In this document: piece after piece, positions 12,201-24,397 of the stretch
Position numbering within the stretch: position 1 is the first letter of the stretch
Layout: each line of letters opens with the position of its first letter
The notes under the pieces: generated by a model
Seen by the model: the letters and a program-made list of their open reading frames with translations, nothing else
Database searches by the model: none
Told to the model about the DNA's origin: nothing
Origin: Anthostomella pinea
Lineage: Eukaryota; Ascomycota; Sordariomycetes; Xylariales; Xylariaceae
DNA: 64,000 nt
Direction: 5' to 3'
Assembly (NCBI GenBank): GCA_963556695.1
Contig: CAUWAG010000010.1
Coordinates: forward strand, 1,488,001 to 1,552,000
Made by a program: the position numbers and the translations under genes

Positions 12201-13627
12201 GAGCTGGTCAGCTGGTCTGGTGACCTCGGCGGCCAAGTGGTCTAATAAGGCAGTGCTAAAACCTCACAGAGCTTCTCGACCAGAGATCTGCTCGTCCATC
12301 CTCCTGTTCAGGACAGTATGACATAGGGAGATATTCCCGTGCGAGTCGACAGGCCTCTTTTGCACGGTTGCTCAAGCCATACCTACAGTAGGTACCTAGG
12401 ACCTAGGTACTGAGCCATTGTGGTCGGATTTAGACGCCTAGTAGGCCGGCGCAAACACGCAGAGAGCCAACAGCAGCTCGGTGCCGTTCAATCACAGCCA
12501 ATCTCAAATATCGAGAGGTATCGGTGTGTGTACATCGCCAACTGAGTCGTCCAGACAAGCGCCAGGCACGCCCCTCCTCCTCGGCCTCCTCCTCCTTCCC
12601 CTCGCCTCCCCTCTGCGGAGCATCCCCTGCTGCTGCCCCTGGCCGTTTGCGTGTGTGTGTCTGGACCCTGGCATCATCGTCGTTTGGGCCGCCAGCCCCC
12701 CCATGCAGCCCGTACCCACCGCATCAGCATCAGCGTTGCCATCACGGATTCACGGCCGCATGCTGGCTCGGCAGGTAGGTCACTACGTACATCCATACAT
12801 ACTGCATGAGTCCCCGAGTCCCAGCCCTGCCTCACCCAGACAGTCCAGATTCGCCAGTCACAGTGTCTTCCCGTGCGATTCCCCTTGGCACGCCACTCTG
12901 CCACTCACTGGCTTTTCCGCTCCCATCCACTCTCGGTATCTGTTTAGGCGCTGGCTTCGTCTGCCAGCTGCGAGCCCATCTATCTCTCCATCTTTCCATC
13001 TCACATCTCACTCACCAACAATCCGGTCGTTTCTCTCCGCTGCGAACAGAATTTACCTTTGTTCAATATCGAAGTGCTTCGTGAGGCTCCTATACCTTGT
13101 TGGTTTGTTGGCAACTCTGCATCCGTACCTACATACATCTCCACCAAACCCCTGATCCTTCTGGTCCCCGACTCCCCTCAGAAGCGCCCGCGCCGCATAG
13201 TCCCTTGGAATCCGACTTCGCCGACCTCGTCACGCCTCACCGCGCCGCCCACGGGCCTCAACTGATTCCAACTCCAACCCAAGAGGAGGACTTGATGAAT
13301 GCCAACCGGTAGCAGAACGAACCCCTACCCTACCCGTCTTCCGAGCCGCCAAGCGTGTTAGCCAACGGCAAAAGCGGGGGATCTTCTGCCCAACATCTCC
13401 TCAAGGGTCGCCTTGCTAGGCTAGTCGCGGGAGTAGGGCACAGAAGCGTATTAAAATCGAGGCCCCCGCCTCTGTAACCGCCCGCCGAGATTGACGATCG
13501 ACTCTCTGCTGCATTGATAATAAGACGAGATCGGAGACTCCAGTCCTGAAGTTGGAGGAGACACTCTACGCCTTTGCTTTCTGAGAAAAGCTTTTGGTGC
13601 CAATTCACAACTCACAACGACGGCATC
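9266..13627. other. Gene-free 4.4 kb; noxR upstream region
   Basis: Only short frames that overlap in several phases (for example near 9790-10190) and no recognisable domain. TACCTA/TAGGTA clusters occur at 11356-11373 and 12381-12411. The stretch 12480-13620 is pyrimidine-rich and is probably promoter and 5-prime UTR of noxR. No tRNA or rRNA was recognised. Confidence 0.5.
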
Positions 13628-15449
13628 ATGTCGTTAAAGCAGGTAAGCTCTCATAAAGCCTGATTGAGGTTAACGAGATTCAGTACTAACCCACATGGCA
13701 TTATAGGAGATAGAAACCTGGGTGACGGCCCTCGGCCGGTACGACAATAATGAATTCGAGGATGCATTGAACGACTTCGAAAACATCTCGGATACCTCCA
13801 AGATCCTGTTCAACATGGGTGTTATCCACGCGACTCTCGGGGAACATGAGAAAGCTGTCAGTAGACGCTCATCCGTCGCATTTACAATGACTGACATTTC
13901 GTGTCTAGGTCGAATGTTACCAGAGAGCAATCAAATTGGATCAGTATCTTGCTGTTGCATACTTCCAGCAGGGTGTCTCCAACTTCTTGCTCGGTGACTT
14001 CGAGGAGGCGCTTGCAAACTTCAACGACACTCTTCTGTACCTGAGAGGGAACACCATGATCGACTACGCGCAGTTGGGGCTACTATTCAAACTCTACTCC
14101 TGCGAGGTTTTGTTCAACAGAGGTCTCTGCTACATATATCTGCAACAAAAGGATGCAGGTTTGCAAGATCTGCAGTATGCCGTGAAGGAGAAGGTAGTCG
14201 AAGACCACAATGTCATCGACGAGGCTATCAGGGAAGAGGCCGAGGTAAGAGATACTACATGCGTTTTGCGGGAACCCGACCTGACGACTATGCTAGGGCT
14301 ACACTGTGTTCTCTATTCCAGTCGGTGTCGTGTATCGGCCGAACGAAGCCAAGGTGCGAAACTTGAAGACGAAAGACTACCTCGGAAAGGCCCGTTTAGT
14401 CGCGGCTTCGGATCGATCCAATGCTTTCACGGGCTTTGCTGGGTCAGAGATCAAGAATGCCGGGAATGCCGGGAGGGGCAGCGAGAAAGACGACCGCCCT
14501 ACCGACAACATCTCGTTTGCGGCCACGAATCTAGTGAAGCCTGGCTTACAGAGTAGGAGACAACAGTCTGAGCCACCTGGTGGCGGGCGCAACGCCTTCC
14601 CCCCGACGCCGCCCCCTGAGAATGACAAGCCTACAACGATGAGCCGAGGTGCCTCCGTTCGGAGCGGGCCCAAGCCTATGCCAGCTAGGCTCAACATTCC
14701 CGAAGTCAAACAAAGCAACAGCTACCAGAAGACGAGTTCACCGCAAAACGAACGCAGAGCACCGTCCCGAACTGCGTCCGAAGCCCGGTCGCCTCCCCAG
14801 CGGAGTTACTCCAGAGCAGAGCGACCAGAGCCAAGAAGCAGGCGCTCACGTCAAGACGATGATGGTTATCCCGATGATGTCTACGATATGTATGGAGGCG
14901 GCGGTGGTGGTGGTGGAGACCGTAGTGCTGGACCGAGCAGGTCACAAGGAAGCAGACGGGTTCAACCCAGGTACATCGAGGAAGAGGAGGAGGTCAGCGA
15001 GTATGATTCCTTCGATGAAGGCGACTTCGAGATGATAGCCCCCCGAAGGGCTGGGACCTCAACATCTGGCTCAACACGAGGTGGATCGAGAAGACCGGAC
15101 GTCCGCAAGGTCAGAATCAAGGTGCATGCGGAAGATGTGCGATACATCATGGTCGGCGCCGCGGTCGAGTTCACCGATCTGGCAGACCGCGTCAAGGAGA
15201 AGTTCGGCCTGCGGCGGCGCTTCAAGATCAAAGTGCGCGACGAGGACTCGCCCGAGGACATGATCACCATGGGAGACCAGGACGACCTCGATATGGTCAT
15301 GATGACCGTGAAGCAGACGGCACGGAAGCAACGACAGGACATTGGGAAAATGGAGGTGAGTCAAACCCCCTCAGATCAGGCAAGATCTCCCCCAATTGCG
15401 GAGCAGTACTGACAACACCCTTTCACAGATTTGGATTCAGGAAGTCTAG
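13628..15449 (+). CDS. noxR: NoxR, p67phox-like regulator of fungal NADPH oxidases
   Basis: Exons 13628-13642, 13707-13856, 13909-14244, 14297-15355, 15429-15449 give 526 residues. The N-terminal 190 residues are TPR repeats (for example KILFNMGVIHATLGEHEKA, YLAVAYFQQGVSNFLLGDFE, LFNRGLCYIYLQQKDAGLQD), which in this family bind Rac. An activation-domain-like stretch follows (VFSIPVGVVYRPNEAKVRNL), then a long disordered Ser/Pro/Arg region with a poly-Gly run, then a C-terminal PB1-like domain (VRKVRIKVHAEDVRYIMVG through GDQDDLDMVMMTVK) and the terminal MEIWIQEV. The last 21-nt exon is required to give that C-terminus. NoxR activates NoxA and NoxB at the membrane for ROS signalling in hyphal and fruiting-body development. 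Confidence 0.94.
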
Positions 15450-16587
15450 AATATGTCTCTCGCATTTGGCGCGACTTAATTTCCTACGATACCCAGCATT
15501 GCGAACTAAAACTATATACGATGTAATGAAGCGAAGGAGACTCCTCACGGCTGTAGCTCATCTGCTGTTTCTTCCTATCTTATCCTGCGCAATCTTATAT
15601 TTGATTTCTTGCATATGCATAAACCTTATTCTTTCTTTCTTGGTCTTCTGGTGTTGGTGACCCGGGCCAATGCGGATTGGATCCCAGGCTTCACTCTGAT
15701 CTGGCTGAGCCGAAACCGCCAACAGTTTCACGATGAGGCGCCCCCACGTAGGCGGCGACTGCTAGAGCAGATGCACGGAGCCTTGTGCCTACCTACTGGC
15801 CTACCTGCTTTACCTTTCGAGTCAGCCTGAGTCTGGGACCAGTACATATCACCATGGAGAGCAGCACGGCCACTACGTGCTGTGATCTTCTCTTAGAAAC
15901 CCTTCGGGCACATCGTTATAGTACCATGCATCAGTACTACCTATCCATGCATTCACCATACATGTATACGGTAGCATACCATATATATTACCCCGTACTT
16001 AGATTCAGGTTCCCCCGCAGCGACTTGTTACAACGTAAGGTCCATTATCCCTTGAGTTTCATGACTCTCTGAGATTCTGTGACGATGTCAAGCGGGCAAG
16101 TCTGAGGTGGGACGAGTGACATGAAATAGACTGGCTGACCTCTTCACCATGGTACAACTTCACCGAGGTGGGTACTGTGTCTAGGTGGCTCATAGAGTGA
16201 ATCAGCTGCCAAGTAGAAGTGTTTCAATGACTGACTTGAACATAATCGCAGCGGTCAAGTATCTGACCTAACAATTCGCTCATTTACTCGTGGTAAGCGG
16301 TTGCGCCAGGTGAGGTGAATACGCTGGTATGAATCACCACTTATTACACGACTAACGAAACCACCATCGCATTCTCTTATCCAGAAACCTACCCCTTTTC
16401 ATTCCAAGCACACTAAATCGACACCACATTACCCATACCTATCTGGAGAAAATTCAACTCAAGGTTTGCGATGCAGCAGTCCCAATCTTCCCCTTGCTGC
16501 CCCCAAGGACACAAGTCCCGTATTCCGGCCCGCAGTCCCCAAGGATACAAAGCAGCCCACACCGGCCCCCGAGACAACAGCACAAGC
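15450..16587. other. Intergenic between noxR and chitin deacetylase (convergent)
   Basis: No gene seen. Several TACCTA-type motifs occur around 15785-15815. Confidence 0.6.
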
Positions 16588-18275
16588 TTAGGAACACCCG
16601 CTTCCGAACGCTGGCTGGCAACCCGAGCCGCAGTAGTCGACGGAGGCGCCGCACCAGCTGTTGACCGAGCAGCCTGGTAGTCACAGGGGTTAGACTGGGG
16701 GCGGTCAAGCGGGAAGCTTATGTAGGATATACGTACAGTTGCCATATTCCGATCCATCACAGGTCACGCCGCTGCCGCATGTGCCGTCGGCGCTGACCTG
16801 CAGCCCCGAAGTGGACGTCGGCGTCGTGACCCCGGTTGTCGTGGCCGTGGAGCCTCCGGTGGCTGTCGCTGACGCCAGGCAGGCCCATGTGCCGGTCGGG
16901 GCCCGGGTGGTGAAGTTGTACGCGGGCACCGTGCTGCTGCCGGCCCGGTACCAGTTCTCCGGCGGGTCGCCGAGGCACTGGCCTACCGTCACGGACCGGT
17001 AGCCGTGCGAGAAGAGCGAGGCGAGCATGTAGTCGGTCAGGTTGTAGACGGTCTGGTAGTGGATGTCGTGCTCGATGTTCAGGTAGTTGTCCTGGCACGG
17101 GTTGGACCCGTCGACGGCCTCGTCCCAGATGTCCTTGCTGTTTTGGATCAGCGTCGGGTCGTCGTTGAGGTAGCCCTCGGTGTCTAGGTCGAAGTAGGTT
17201 ACGTGGTACCCAAGCGTTTTCAGCTGGTTCTCGCAGGCTGTTGGACAGATGGAATACGGCGGTCTGCCACACGGCTTTAGTATGTATGTATGTGATGCCG
17301 TGATGGGGGTTCGGGTTACGAACCGCATGTATGTGGGGAAGTATCCGAGGATGTCATTGAGCGCGATCTCGTTCCAGATGATCTGGTTGTTGTACTGGGC
17401 TGTGGTCAAGGTGCTGTAATTCTCATGTGACCATGTGTGGCTGGCAATTTGATGGCCTTCAGCAGCCATTCGCTAGAACCTGTCAGACTATATTTCCATA
17501 GTCCCAGACGATGGGATCGGTACCTGGATGACAGAAACCCAGGGCAGACTGGGATCATTAATCTGCCCCTTGTGTAAGTTGGTTCCGGTGATGAAGAACG
17601 TAGCCTTCGCCTGGTAGTCCTGCTGTATGTATCAGCCTCTATCCTCTACGTGTGAAGTGCTGCTTGCACATACAGCGAGTTTGTCGAGGAGGTCGTTGGT
17701 GTAGTCCCACGGACCATCATCGAAAGTGATGGCGATATCGCCCGTGTTGACGCAGTCGTAGATGCCCACGCCTCCGTAGGCGATCTTGCCGAGTTTCGTT
17801 CTTGCAACGGTAGATGTGTCTACCCCCGCGGGTTTCTGGTTCCCATCACATCCAGTGCCGTAGTTGATCTGACAGTCTGGTGACGTGCAGTAGTCCTCAG
17901 TTGTCCCGCACCAGCTTGGCGCGGTCAGCAAGAGAGCCTTGGAATTGGTTTGCGAGAGATATCAACTCACCCTTCAGGCGAGCAGCAGTATCCCGTAGCG
18001 CAGCTGCCATAGCCCGGACCACAGTTCCCATCGGTGTTCTGCCTTTCTTCAAGCTGCGCCCGTTTCTCTACAGGTCCCTCGGCGGCCGCCTGTTCCGTAC
18101 CCGATTCCTGCAGGGGGCGCGGTCGGTTCTGCCATCTTCTTTGGCCGTTGAACTCGTTCAGGAACCTCCGAGCCCCGGCGAGCTTCGGCAGGGCATGATG
18201 AGGATCGTTCGGATCCGCGTGGGCAGCTGTGCGGCTAGCACAGGCGGCCAGGATGAAAGCGTCCAGCCAGCGCAT
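16588..18275 (-). CDS. Secreted chitin deacetylase, CBM18-CE4-CBM18
   Basis: Minus-strand exons 17971-18275, 17674-17914, 17524-17619, 17324-17472, 16737-17263, 16588-16673 give 467 residues. A signal peptide opens it (MRWLDAFILAACASRTAAHA). A Cys-rich chitin-binding CBM18 module follows (NCGPGYGSCATGYCCSPEG, then WCGTTEDYC across intron 1). The CE4 polysaccharide deacetylase domain shows motif 1 TFDDGPWDYT (catalytic and metal-ligand Asp), motif 2 SHTWSH (metal His pair), motif 3 R-PPY, DTEGY, and IEHD with its conserved His. After a Thr/Ser linker a second CBM18 ends the protein (YGNCC, WCGASVDYCGSGCQ). The enzyme removes acetyl groups from chitin in or outside the wall. Intron 4 (17264-17323) uses a GTTCGT donor. 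Confidence 0.93.
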
Positions 18276-20281
18276 TGCGGCAGAGTACAGCTAAACTTCG
18301 AGCAAAGCGAGCGAGCAACAAGACTCAACAGAGTGTTCCAGCAAAGAAACCCTTTCAATTTAATTAGAGGATAAGAGGGTATTCGAAACTCTGAGATAGA
18401 GAGAGAGCTGAGCAGATTCCCGACTACCAAAGTGGGAGAGAGTCTCACCATGTATGTGAGCGTAGCCGAAGAGGCTTACGAGTCGCGATGATCATAATAG
18501 AGCTCTGCAAGGGTAAAGGGTACCCGAATCCCGAGCTGTGGTTGCCATAAGGAGGAGCATCATATATACCCGGATACTACCTTTACGTGCATAAGCAGCC
18601 ATCCAGGGCAAACATCGGAAGCCTGTCCAGGTTGTCCTTGACCTGCAGTCGGGTATCATTGCCAATACCTAGCCTGGGCTGGCCAATGGTGGATCTTGAG
18701 AGAACACGAGCTCCAGGAAGCTCCCTTATGTGCCGTTACGTCGACAGGTTACGATGCAGTGGTGGCGCCTTTGGAGGTAATGATGGTAGCACACCTGTTC
18801 CATTATTTCCGAAGTGGCTTCGCAATAAGCGTCGCATACGAGTATACGCCCCGTGCGGTTGACTTTTCACCGTATTGTTCCGACTGATCAGATCATGGGA
18901 GACGCCCCCCTATCTTGGCAAATGGACTCCACTTCAACCCGATCTTTTGAGACAAGCCGGCGAGCGGCAGCTACGACTACAGGATCTTCGAAGGTCCCGC
19001 CACTTGGGGTAATCAACGACGTTGGAGTAGCCAGCCACGGGCCAGCGAGGACTCGTCATCCTCTCCCCATGTCCTGCAGATTGCCGGCAGATCGAGCCGC
19101 GACTCTCGAGGCCCATCGCGGGATAGAACCGTGGCAATGTAACCCCGGCGGAAAAGGATCTGTGGGGAAGTGAAGCTCGTTCCTGAGATTAGGACTTCAG
19201 ATCGATCTTCCCCCGGCCTTCGGTCCGCCAAGACTCGCCTCGTCGTCCAGCCATCCTGCCGTCCCCAACTCAGGTGTGGTAGCCAATTTGGAGAAGCTCG
19301 TAATTAGCTCTCATATATGCTAAAAAGCAACCGCCCTGCATTGCATGGCGTTCCGTCCCAGGGTTCCCGATTATCGCGAAATTTCTTCTGTCCACTCACA
19401 GTGAAGCGAATATATTAATTGGATGGATTGTTGCGTTTTAACACTACCGTTGGACCCTCGAGAGTCGAATTTGCTGCTCACACCGGTAACGGCTCGCTCC
19501 TTTCAGTAAATAGTTCGTTGGGAAGGATGACGAATCACGGTAGGCTGGCTCCGCCAAGACTTTAACCGCAATGAGTACCGGTATATTGCGACGCTGCCAG
19601 GATGACATATCCTCATAGATGCATACGTGAGGGAAACGTGCCGTGGGTTCGCGACGCGACTCATTACCATTCTATTTCCGGACTACCTGGCCATCGCAGC
19701 AGGCAGGTGACTACGACAGCTTCTGTGTCCGGAGACAGGCATGACCACATCGACACATGTAGCTGAGCAGTGAGCACCGCGGACTGACCATCATCCACCA
19801 ACCTGGAGAGTTTTGTTTTGCGAACAAGAGCGGTCGACTGACTCGTTGAAATGCCATGAAAGTATACTTTTGCCAGTCTGCCAGGGGTTTGCAGGCAGAC
19901 TTGGCCTTGATGTCACTAGAAGCAGATGAGCTACAACTAGGTAACTTAGCCAACTGCTCAAACATTTGGCGCTTTATTATGATAATATATGGAGTTTAAG
20001 TACTTCGTGTTTACCGTAGGCAAAGACTTAACGCCGGAGATCCCATCAAGCAACTGGTGACCAGTATAGACCTCAAGGAGATGGAGACTGGTGATGGGTT
20101 ACTATTGATGATTTAAAATGGGGAAGACGGATTACCATCCCAGAAGGTAGTGAGTATTTATGTCTTGGGTCGAGCAGGGTCCTAATTGATAACTGTTTTA
20201 TAGAATAGTAAACCTTGGTCCTGCCTTTGCAGACCGAGAACCTACTGCCACCGAAAGTCTTACCGCACGAAAGCCTGTCTC
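18276..20281. other. Gene-free 2 kb
   Basis: Upstream region of the deacetylase, then sequence without a supported coding frame. Short ORFs overlap in several phases. Confidence 0.5.
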
Positions 20282-21219
20282 TTAGCGAGGGTATGACTTA
20301 TCCTTCCGCGGTCTCAACTTCATCTTGTAATCAATGTTTGCCACTGCACGGGTGTCGTCCTCGAGACCGAGGTCATCGGCCATGTCTTGAAAGCGAGCCC
20401 GGTCGCTCAAATGTACGTCCTTCTTCTGATCTTCGGGTAGAGCATCCCATAGGCAATGAGGCCTTGTCCAAGCCGAGCCAAAGTCGACGAGGATCCCGCC
20501 CCGGTAGTTTCGGGCATGTATGTCCCACACGAGGACGCCGTGCTTGTTCATCCAACCAAGACCTTTAATCATTTTCGCCAAGGTTCGCGAATCGATGACT
20601 GGATCGCTTGCGATGAACTCTTTCACTATGGCGCGTATGGGGCTGCCTTCTGCTCTCCGGCGGTATTCGTCGCTTGGGGGGACATCCCACAGTTCGATGC
20701 CTAGATCTTCCTCGATATATGCTGCGTCCTTCTTGTTCAATGCCAGAAAGCCGTGGCAGTGGGCGAAGTCACGACGTTTGAGACCCTGCTTCCGCCGTGT
20801 TTCTTGCAGGCGCCCGTACGCGCGGCATTCGGCGTAGAACGGATCCGTGTTAAACTCCAATGTATCGTCCGATACTTTCCTCCCGTCCTCCGGACCGAGA
20901 TGCCACCTGTAGGTGGTAGGCTTGAAGAACTTGAACTAGCGACTTGTGAGATGTTGTCCCGTTTTGAGGTTTGGGTTTCACCTCAACTTACAACCTTTAA
21001 GGCGTATATTTTCGAGTGTACCTTAACCTTGAAGACGTACCCTTGACGACTGGAAGATGAAATCTCTGGGCTATCGTCTAACATACCCATCCACTCGATC
21101 GGCTTGTCTCTATACTGGAATGCACGAAGCCTTGGCCCTTCGCAAGAGGGGGGAGGAAGCTCGGAGGAAGATAGACGGCGTCTGTTGGTCTTCACCAAGT
21201 CATTCATCATGAACCACAA
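20282..21219 (-). CDS. FTA2-like kinase-fold protein
   Basis: Minus-strand exons 20992-21219 and 20282-20935, joined over a 56-nt intron, give about 293 residues; the join reads ALKV-FKFFKPTTYRWH. The sequence follows the fungal FTA2 pattern (Pfam name: kinetochore Sim4 complex subunit FTA2). There is a small N-lobe with VFKVKVHSKIYALKV, whose Lys matches the kinase ATP-binding lysine. Next come TDPFYAECRAYGRL, then a degenerate catalytic loop VWDIHARNYRGG and a metal-binding-like VDFGSAWT. The usual His-Arg-Asp is Val-Trp-Asp, so kinase activity is uncertain. In filamentous fungi such proteins form expanded families of unknown role, and a kinetochore function should not be assumed. The neighbour on the other strand is divergent, 720 bp away. 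Confidence 0.75.
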
Positions 21220-21941
21220 CAGTAGTCGCTACAGAGAGCTTTGTGGAGTCTGGAGATGCGAGATTGTCAAGCAATTTCAATTGATAGCAGCTTCTCGTAC
21301 TGAATAAGTAGTAACTGATATGGGATGCCTCCTTTTACCCGTCACGGAACGCCGCGAGAGGAACTGCTTCACCCCCGCCTTCCTGACTCCAAATACGAGA
21401 CACCTTTCAGTTGGTGATGACACTGCAGGTGGTCGCATGCCTTTCATTGGAGCATCGGATACCCTCCACTGCTCCGTCCTCAACGGTATCCTATGCAGGC
21501 GTGTGCACATCATCGACCGGGCCGAGGCGCGACTGGAATCCTACCTTCTCACGGGAACCACCCCGATGCAGTATCGAGAACACGCCACGAGAGGGGGCTT
21601 AGCACAGGCTATGGGGATGTGAACCAACTGCAGATGCCAATACAACCTCCGGCTCCCAATTAGCCAAAACGATTGGGTCGTTTACATGATTTCACATCAC
21701 AGCCGCGCTGCAATAGAGCCATGCAGCATGCAGCCATATCAAAATAGGTAGGCAGGCTCCGACACGAATCCTGGCGCTACAGGTTGATAAGAAGCCCGGG
21801 AAAGAGAGGGGTCATGGGAGCCTCGTCTGCGTCCCGACTCACGACCTTCAGGTATAAGATGTGATACAGGACCCCATCAACGAGTATTGCCTCTACAGAC
21901 TGGACCGCGCCATCGACTTTTGATCACCAACCCCACCATCG
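21220..21941. other. Intergenic between divergent genes
   Basis: Shared upstream region of the FTA2-like gene (minus) and the 21942 gene (plus). No other gene is seen. Confidence 0.6.
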
Positions 21942-23394
21942 ATGGCATCTTCGTCTTCGGCACCAGGGATCCCTGTTACACTCGAGACACCAGCACCGGC
22001 GCCGCCAGCTCAAAGCATCTTGGAGTATCTTACGGTGAAGAACCCGGACATAAACCACCAGGAAGCGGGAAAGTCTCTGACCGACAAAAGGCAGTACTGG
22101 GTCCCAAAGCTGGTCAAGCCATGGCACGAATTCGAGTTCAACACCATGGAGAAGATCTTCGGCCGAGAGCTTATGACAGAGTGTAGGCGGCCCAGAGTCA
22201 TGCACCACGTCTTTCCGCCCCCTCATCCTGAGAGGGACCTCATCGAGAAGCTCGAAGACACCACCAGGTGGATTCTAGGGAGTTGGACCATCCGCATGGT
22301 GAACTCGGCACTGGAGCCCGTTGAGAAATCCCTAAACCCGGTGTTCTGGACTGCGCAAAGCCTCGCCGCGCCCACTGCCACCAGTGTGGCTCCGTCATTG
22401 TCCAGCACCGGAAGAGCGACAGCCGGGGTCAGGAGCCAACCGAAGCGGCGTGCTAGCTCGCAGAATCCGGCAGCCGAGACCAGGCCTCGGAGAGCCAGGT
22501 CTCTCGTTCCAGACGGGACAGGGCTATCTCACGAGAGCCTTTTAGCTTTGGCTGTGCCGACATCTGAAACAGGGAATCTCGGAGAATGGACATATGCTGG
22601 CCGGCTTCCAAAGGAGATCAAACCAGGGACGAAGTGGAGCAGTGAACGTCTCGATCGAGGACAGATTGTCGATCAGAACGGGAGGTGGAAGGAAGGCCAG
22701 CAGTGGCGTAACTACTCTGCTCCCCTAAGGCAGATATACACGTACTGTGCCCGAGCTAAGAGTAGATATGGATGCATCGTGACAAGCAAGGAGGTCGTGG
22801 TCGTCAGGATCCGACCAGAAAAAGAGGATGATGGTCCAGCAGAGGAGGGGACTTCTGGTGGTGACTCATCAAAACGAGGAGACAACTTGAGTTCAGATTT
22901 GAGGAGTCGCGGTTTGATGGAATGGAAATCGATCAAGTGGTCGGAGCACAGGAGAGAGGAGCTGGTCGAGGAATACAGGGAACTAACCATGAACCTGGCT
23001 CTCTGGATCATGCACGTACTCGCAGGGAACGATTGCGAGATCAAACGGCGGTATGATCCATTAAGCCAAGAGGAAAAGAGGACATCAACAATATCATCAC
23101 CGTCCCCGTGGCCAGTTCCCATCAGTCTGACGTCCAGCATGGCCTACTCTATGGCTGAATCGCAGCAGCCGCAGGTGAGTAGCGTACTACCTACCTCCGC
23201 AAGCCCTCTGCGGTCGAGCTGGCAACTAACTGTTTCAGTTGCGGGAGCCTCGAGGTCATGGGAACCCTTTCCAGGACAGCTTCACCTCTGCGAGCGACTT
23301 GGGTGCCAGTTTCAACAGTACCGCTAGTCGTAAAAGGCGGCGCGAATCACCGGACGTTGGATTGGCGAGAGGGAGACCACGCTGCCAGCGCTGA
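21942..23394 (+). CDS. Unrecognised fungal protein, 462 residues
   Basis: Exons 21942-23174 and 23239-23394 (64-nt intron with a GTGAGT donor and a TTTCAG acceptor). The N-terminal 110 residues are mixed helical (SILEYLTVKNPDINHQEAGK). A basic, disordered middle follows (KRRASSQNPAAETRPRRARS). A globular part around residues 230-350 includes LRQIYTYCARAKSRYGCIVT followed by SKEVVVVRIRP, which resembles a beta-hairpin with a Glu. The C-terminus has a nuclear-localisation-like RKRRR. I recall similar tyrosine-then-Ile/Val-Thr patterns in uncharacterised fungal proteins with a possible restriction-endonuclease-like fold, but catalytic residues cannot be verified here. It is divergent from the FTA2-like gene. 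The long uninterrupted frame and clean intron support a real gene. Confidence 0.65.
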
Positions 23395-24397
23395 GACTTA
23401 CCGGTACCTATAAGGGTTGAGTGCAGGGGGAGAACCTCGATCGCATGTTTCTTGAAGAGGCAGTAACATTAGTAGTCAAGTGGTAGGTGTCGCTCAGATA
23501 TTGCTTGGCGCAATCGTTTTGAACTGACCAGCATGAAGAGCAGAGAGAATATCATTTAGACACGTGTGAACGGTACCAGAGGGCCCGGAAGTGACATGCA
23601 AGGTCTTTCGTGTATAAACGAAAGCAGTGTGATTCTTGTCTCTCTAGACAACGGTACTGCACAATGTTGTGAAGGGAGATTGAAAGGGCTTGGGTCACGT
23701 AATATGCTTCTATCCGACAGTAAAGTATACAAGAGATCAATCTTATTCAAACAGTATGCCTCGGTACATCTTTCTGTGTGAAAACAGCTTGAACTAGCTG
23801 GTGCTTCAGCAACCCCTTTCTACATGCACTCAAGCGGTAAGACCCCATGGAGCAAATTCAGGTACTGCACACGATATTGGAAACCCGAGGCATGTTTTAG
23901 CAATCCGCAGACTGTTCTATCGCATGATCATCCTCAGGCATTCAGAATCACAAGCTGGTCCATACCACTTGAAGGGTATTTGAAGCACATTCACAGCATC
24001 AAACAGGCAGGAGATGGAAAATGGTTGGTGGTGATTGGGGTGGATTCCTGCAATGCTAGTGACTATGCCCTCGTCCTGTCGAGGAGTATTATGTTGTACA
24101 TGGTGGCTCAAGGCCCAAGCATTCATGTTGAAGGCTTGGTTGCCCTGCTGGTCCTGTTGTCCTGCCTGTCTCTGTTCTCGGCCCTGATGTGCAGAGCGAT
24201 ATACGGGTCACTCTGCGCATTGACGTCCTCCATGGACCATGTCAGGGATCAGGTACACGAAGAAGAGCGAAATGACTAGGAAGATACGGGATCTTATTGA
24301 GCAACTTGAGGCTATTCCAGATTGTTTCCAGGTGATGATCTGGAGCTAGCTACTGTGTTGCGGCATGTGACGTAACAACCCCCGGTTCTCCTGAAGC
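23395..24397. other. Intergenic, 1 kb
   Basis: Contains a 151-codon open frame on the plus strand (23824-24279) that has no recognisable motif and overlaps other frames; I do not call it a gene. Confidence 0.5.

Noticed and set aside
12481..13155. 224-codon frame upstream of noxR
   Set aside because: Ser/Pro/Leu-rich translation of a pyrimidine-rich leader with other frames open as well; better read as 5-prime UTR or promoter.
23824..24279. 151-codon frame with a hydrophobic segment
   Set aside because: One hydrophobic stretch but no conserved-looking blocks, overlapping a second frame; not enough to call a gene.
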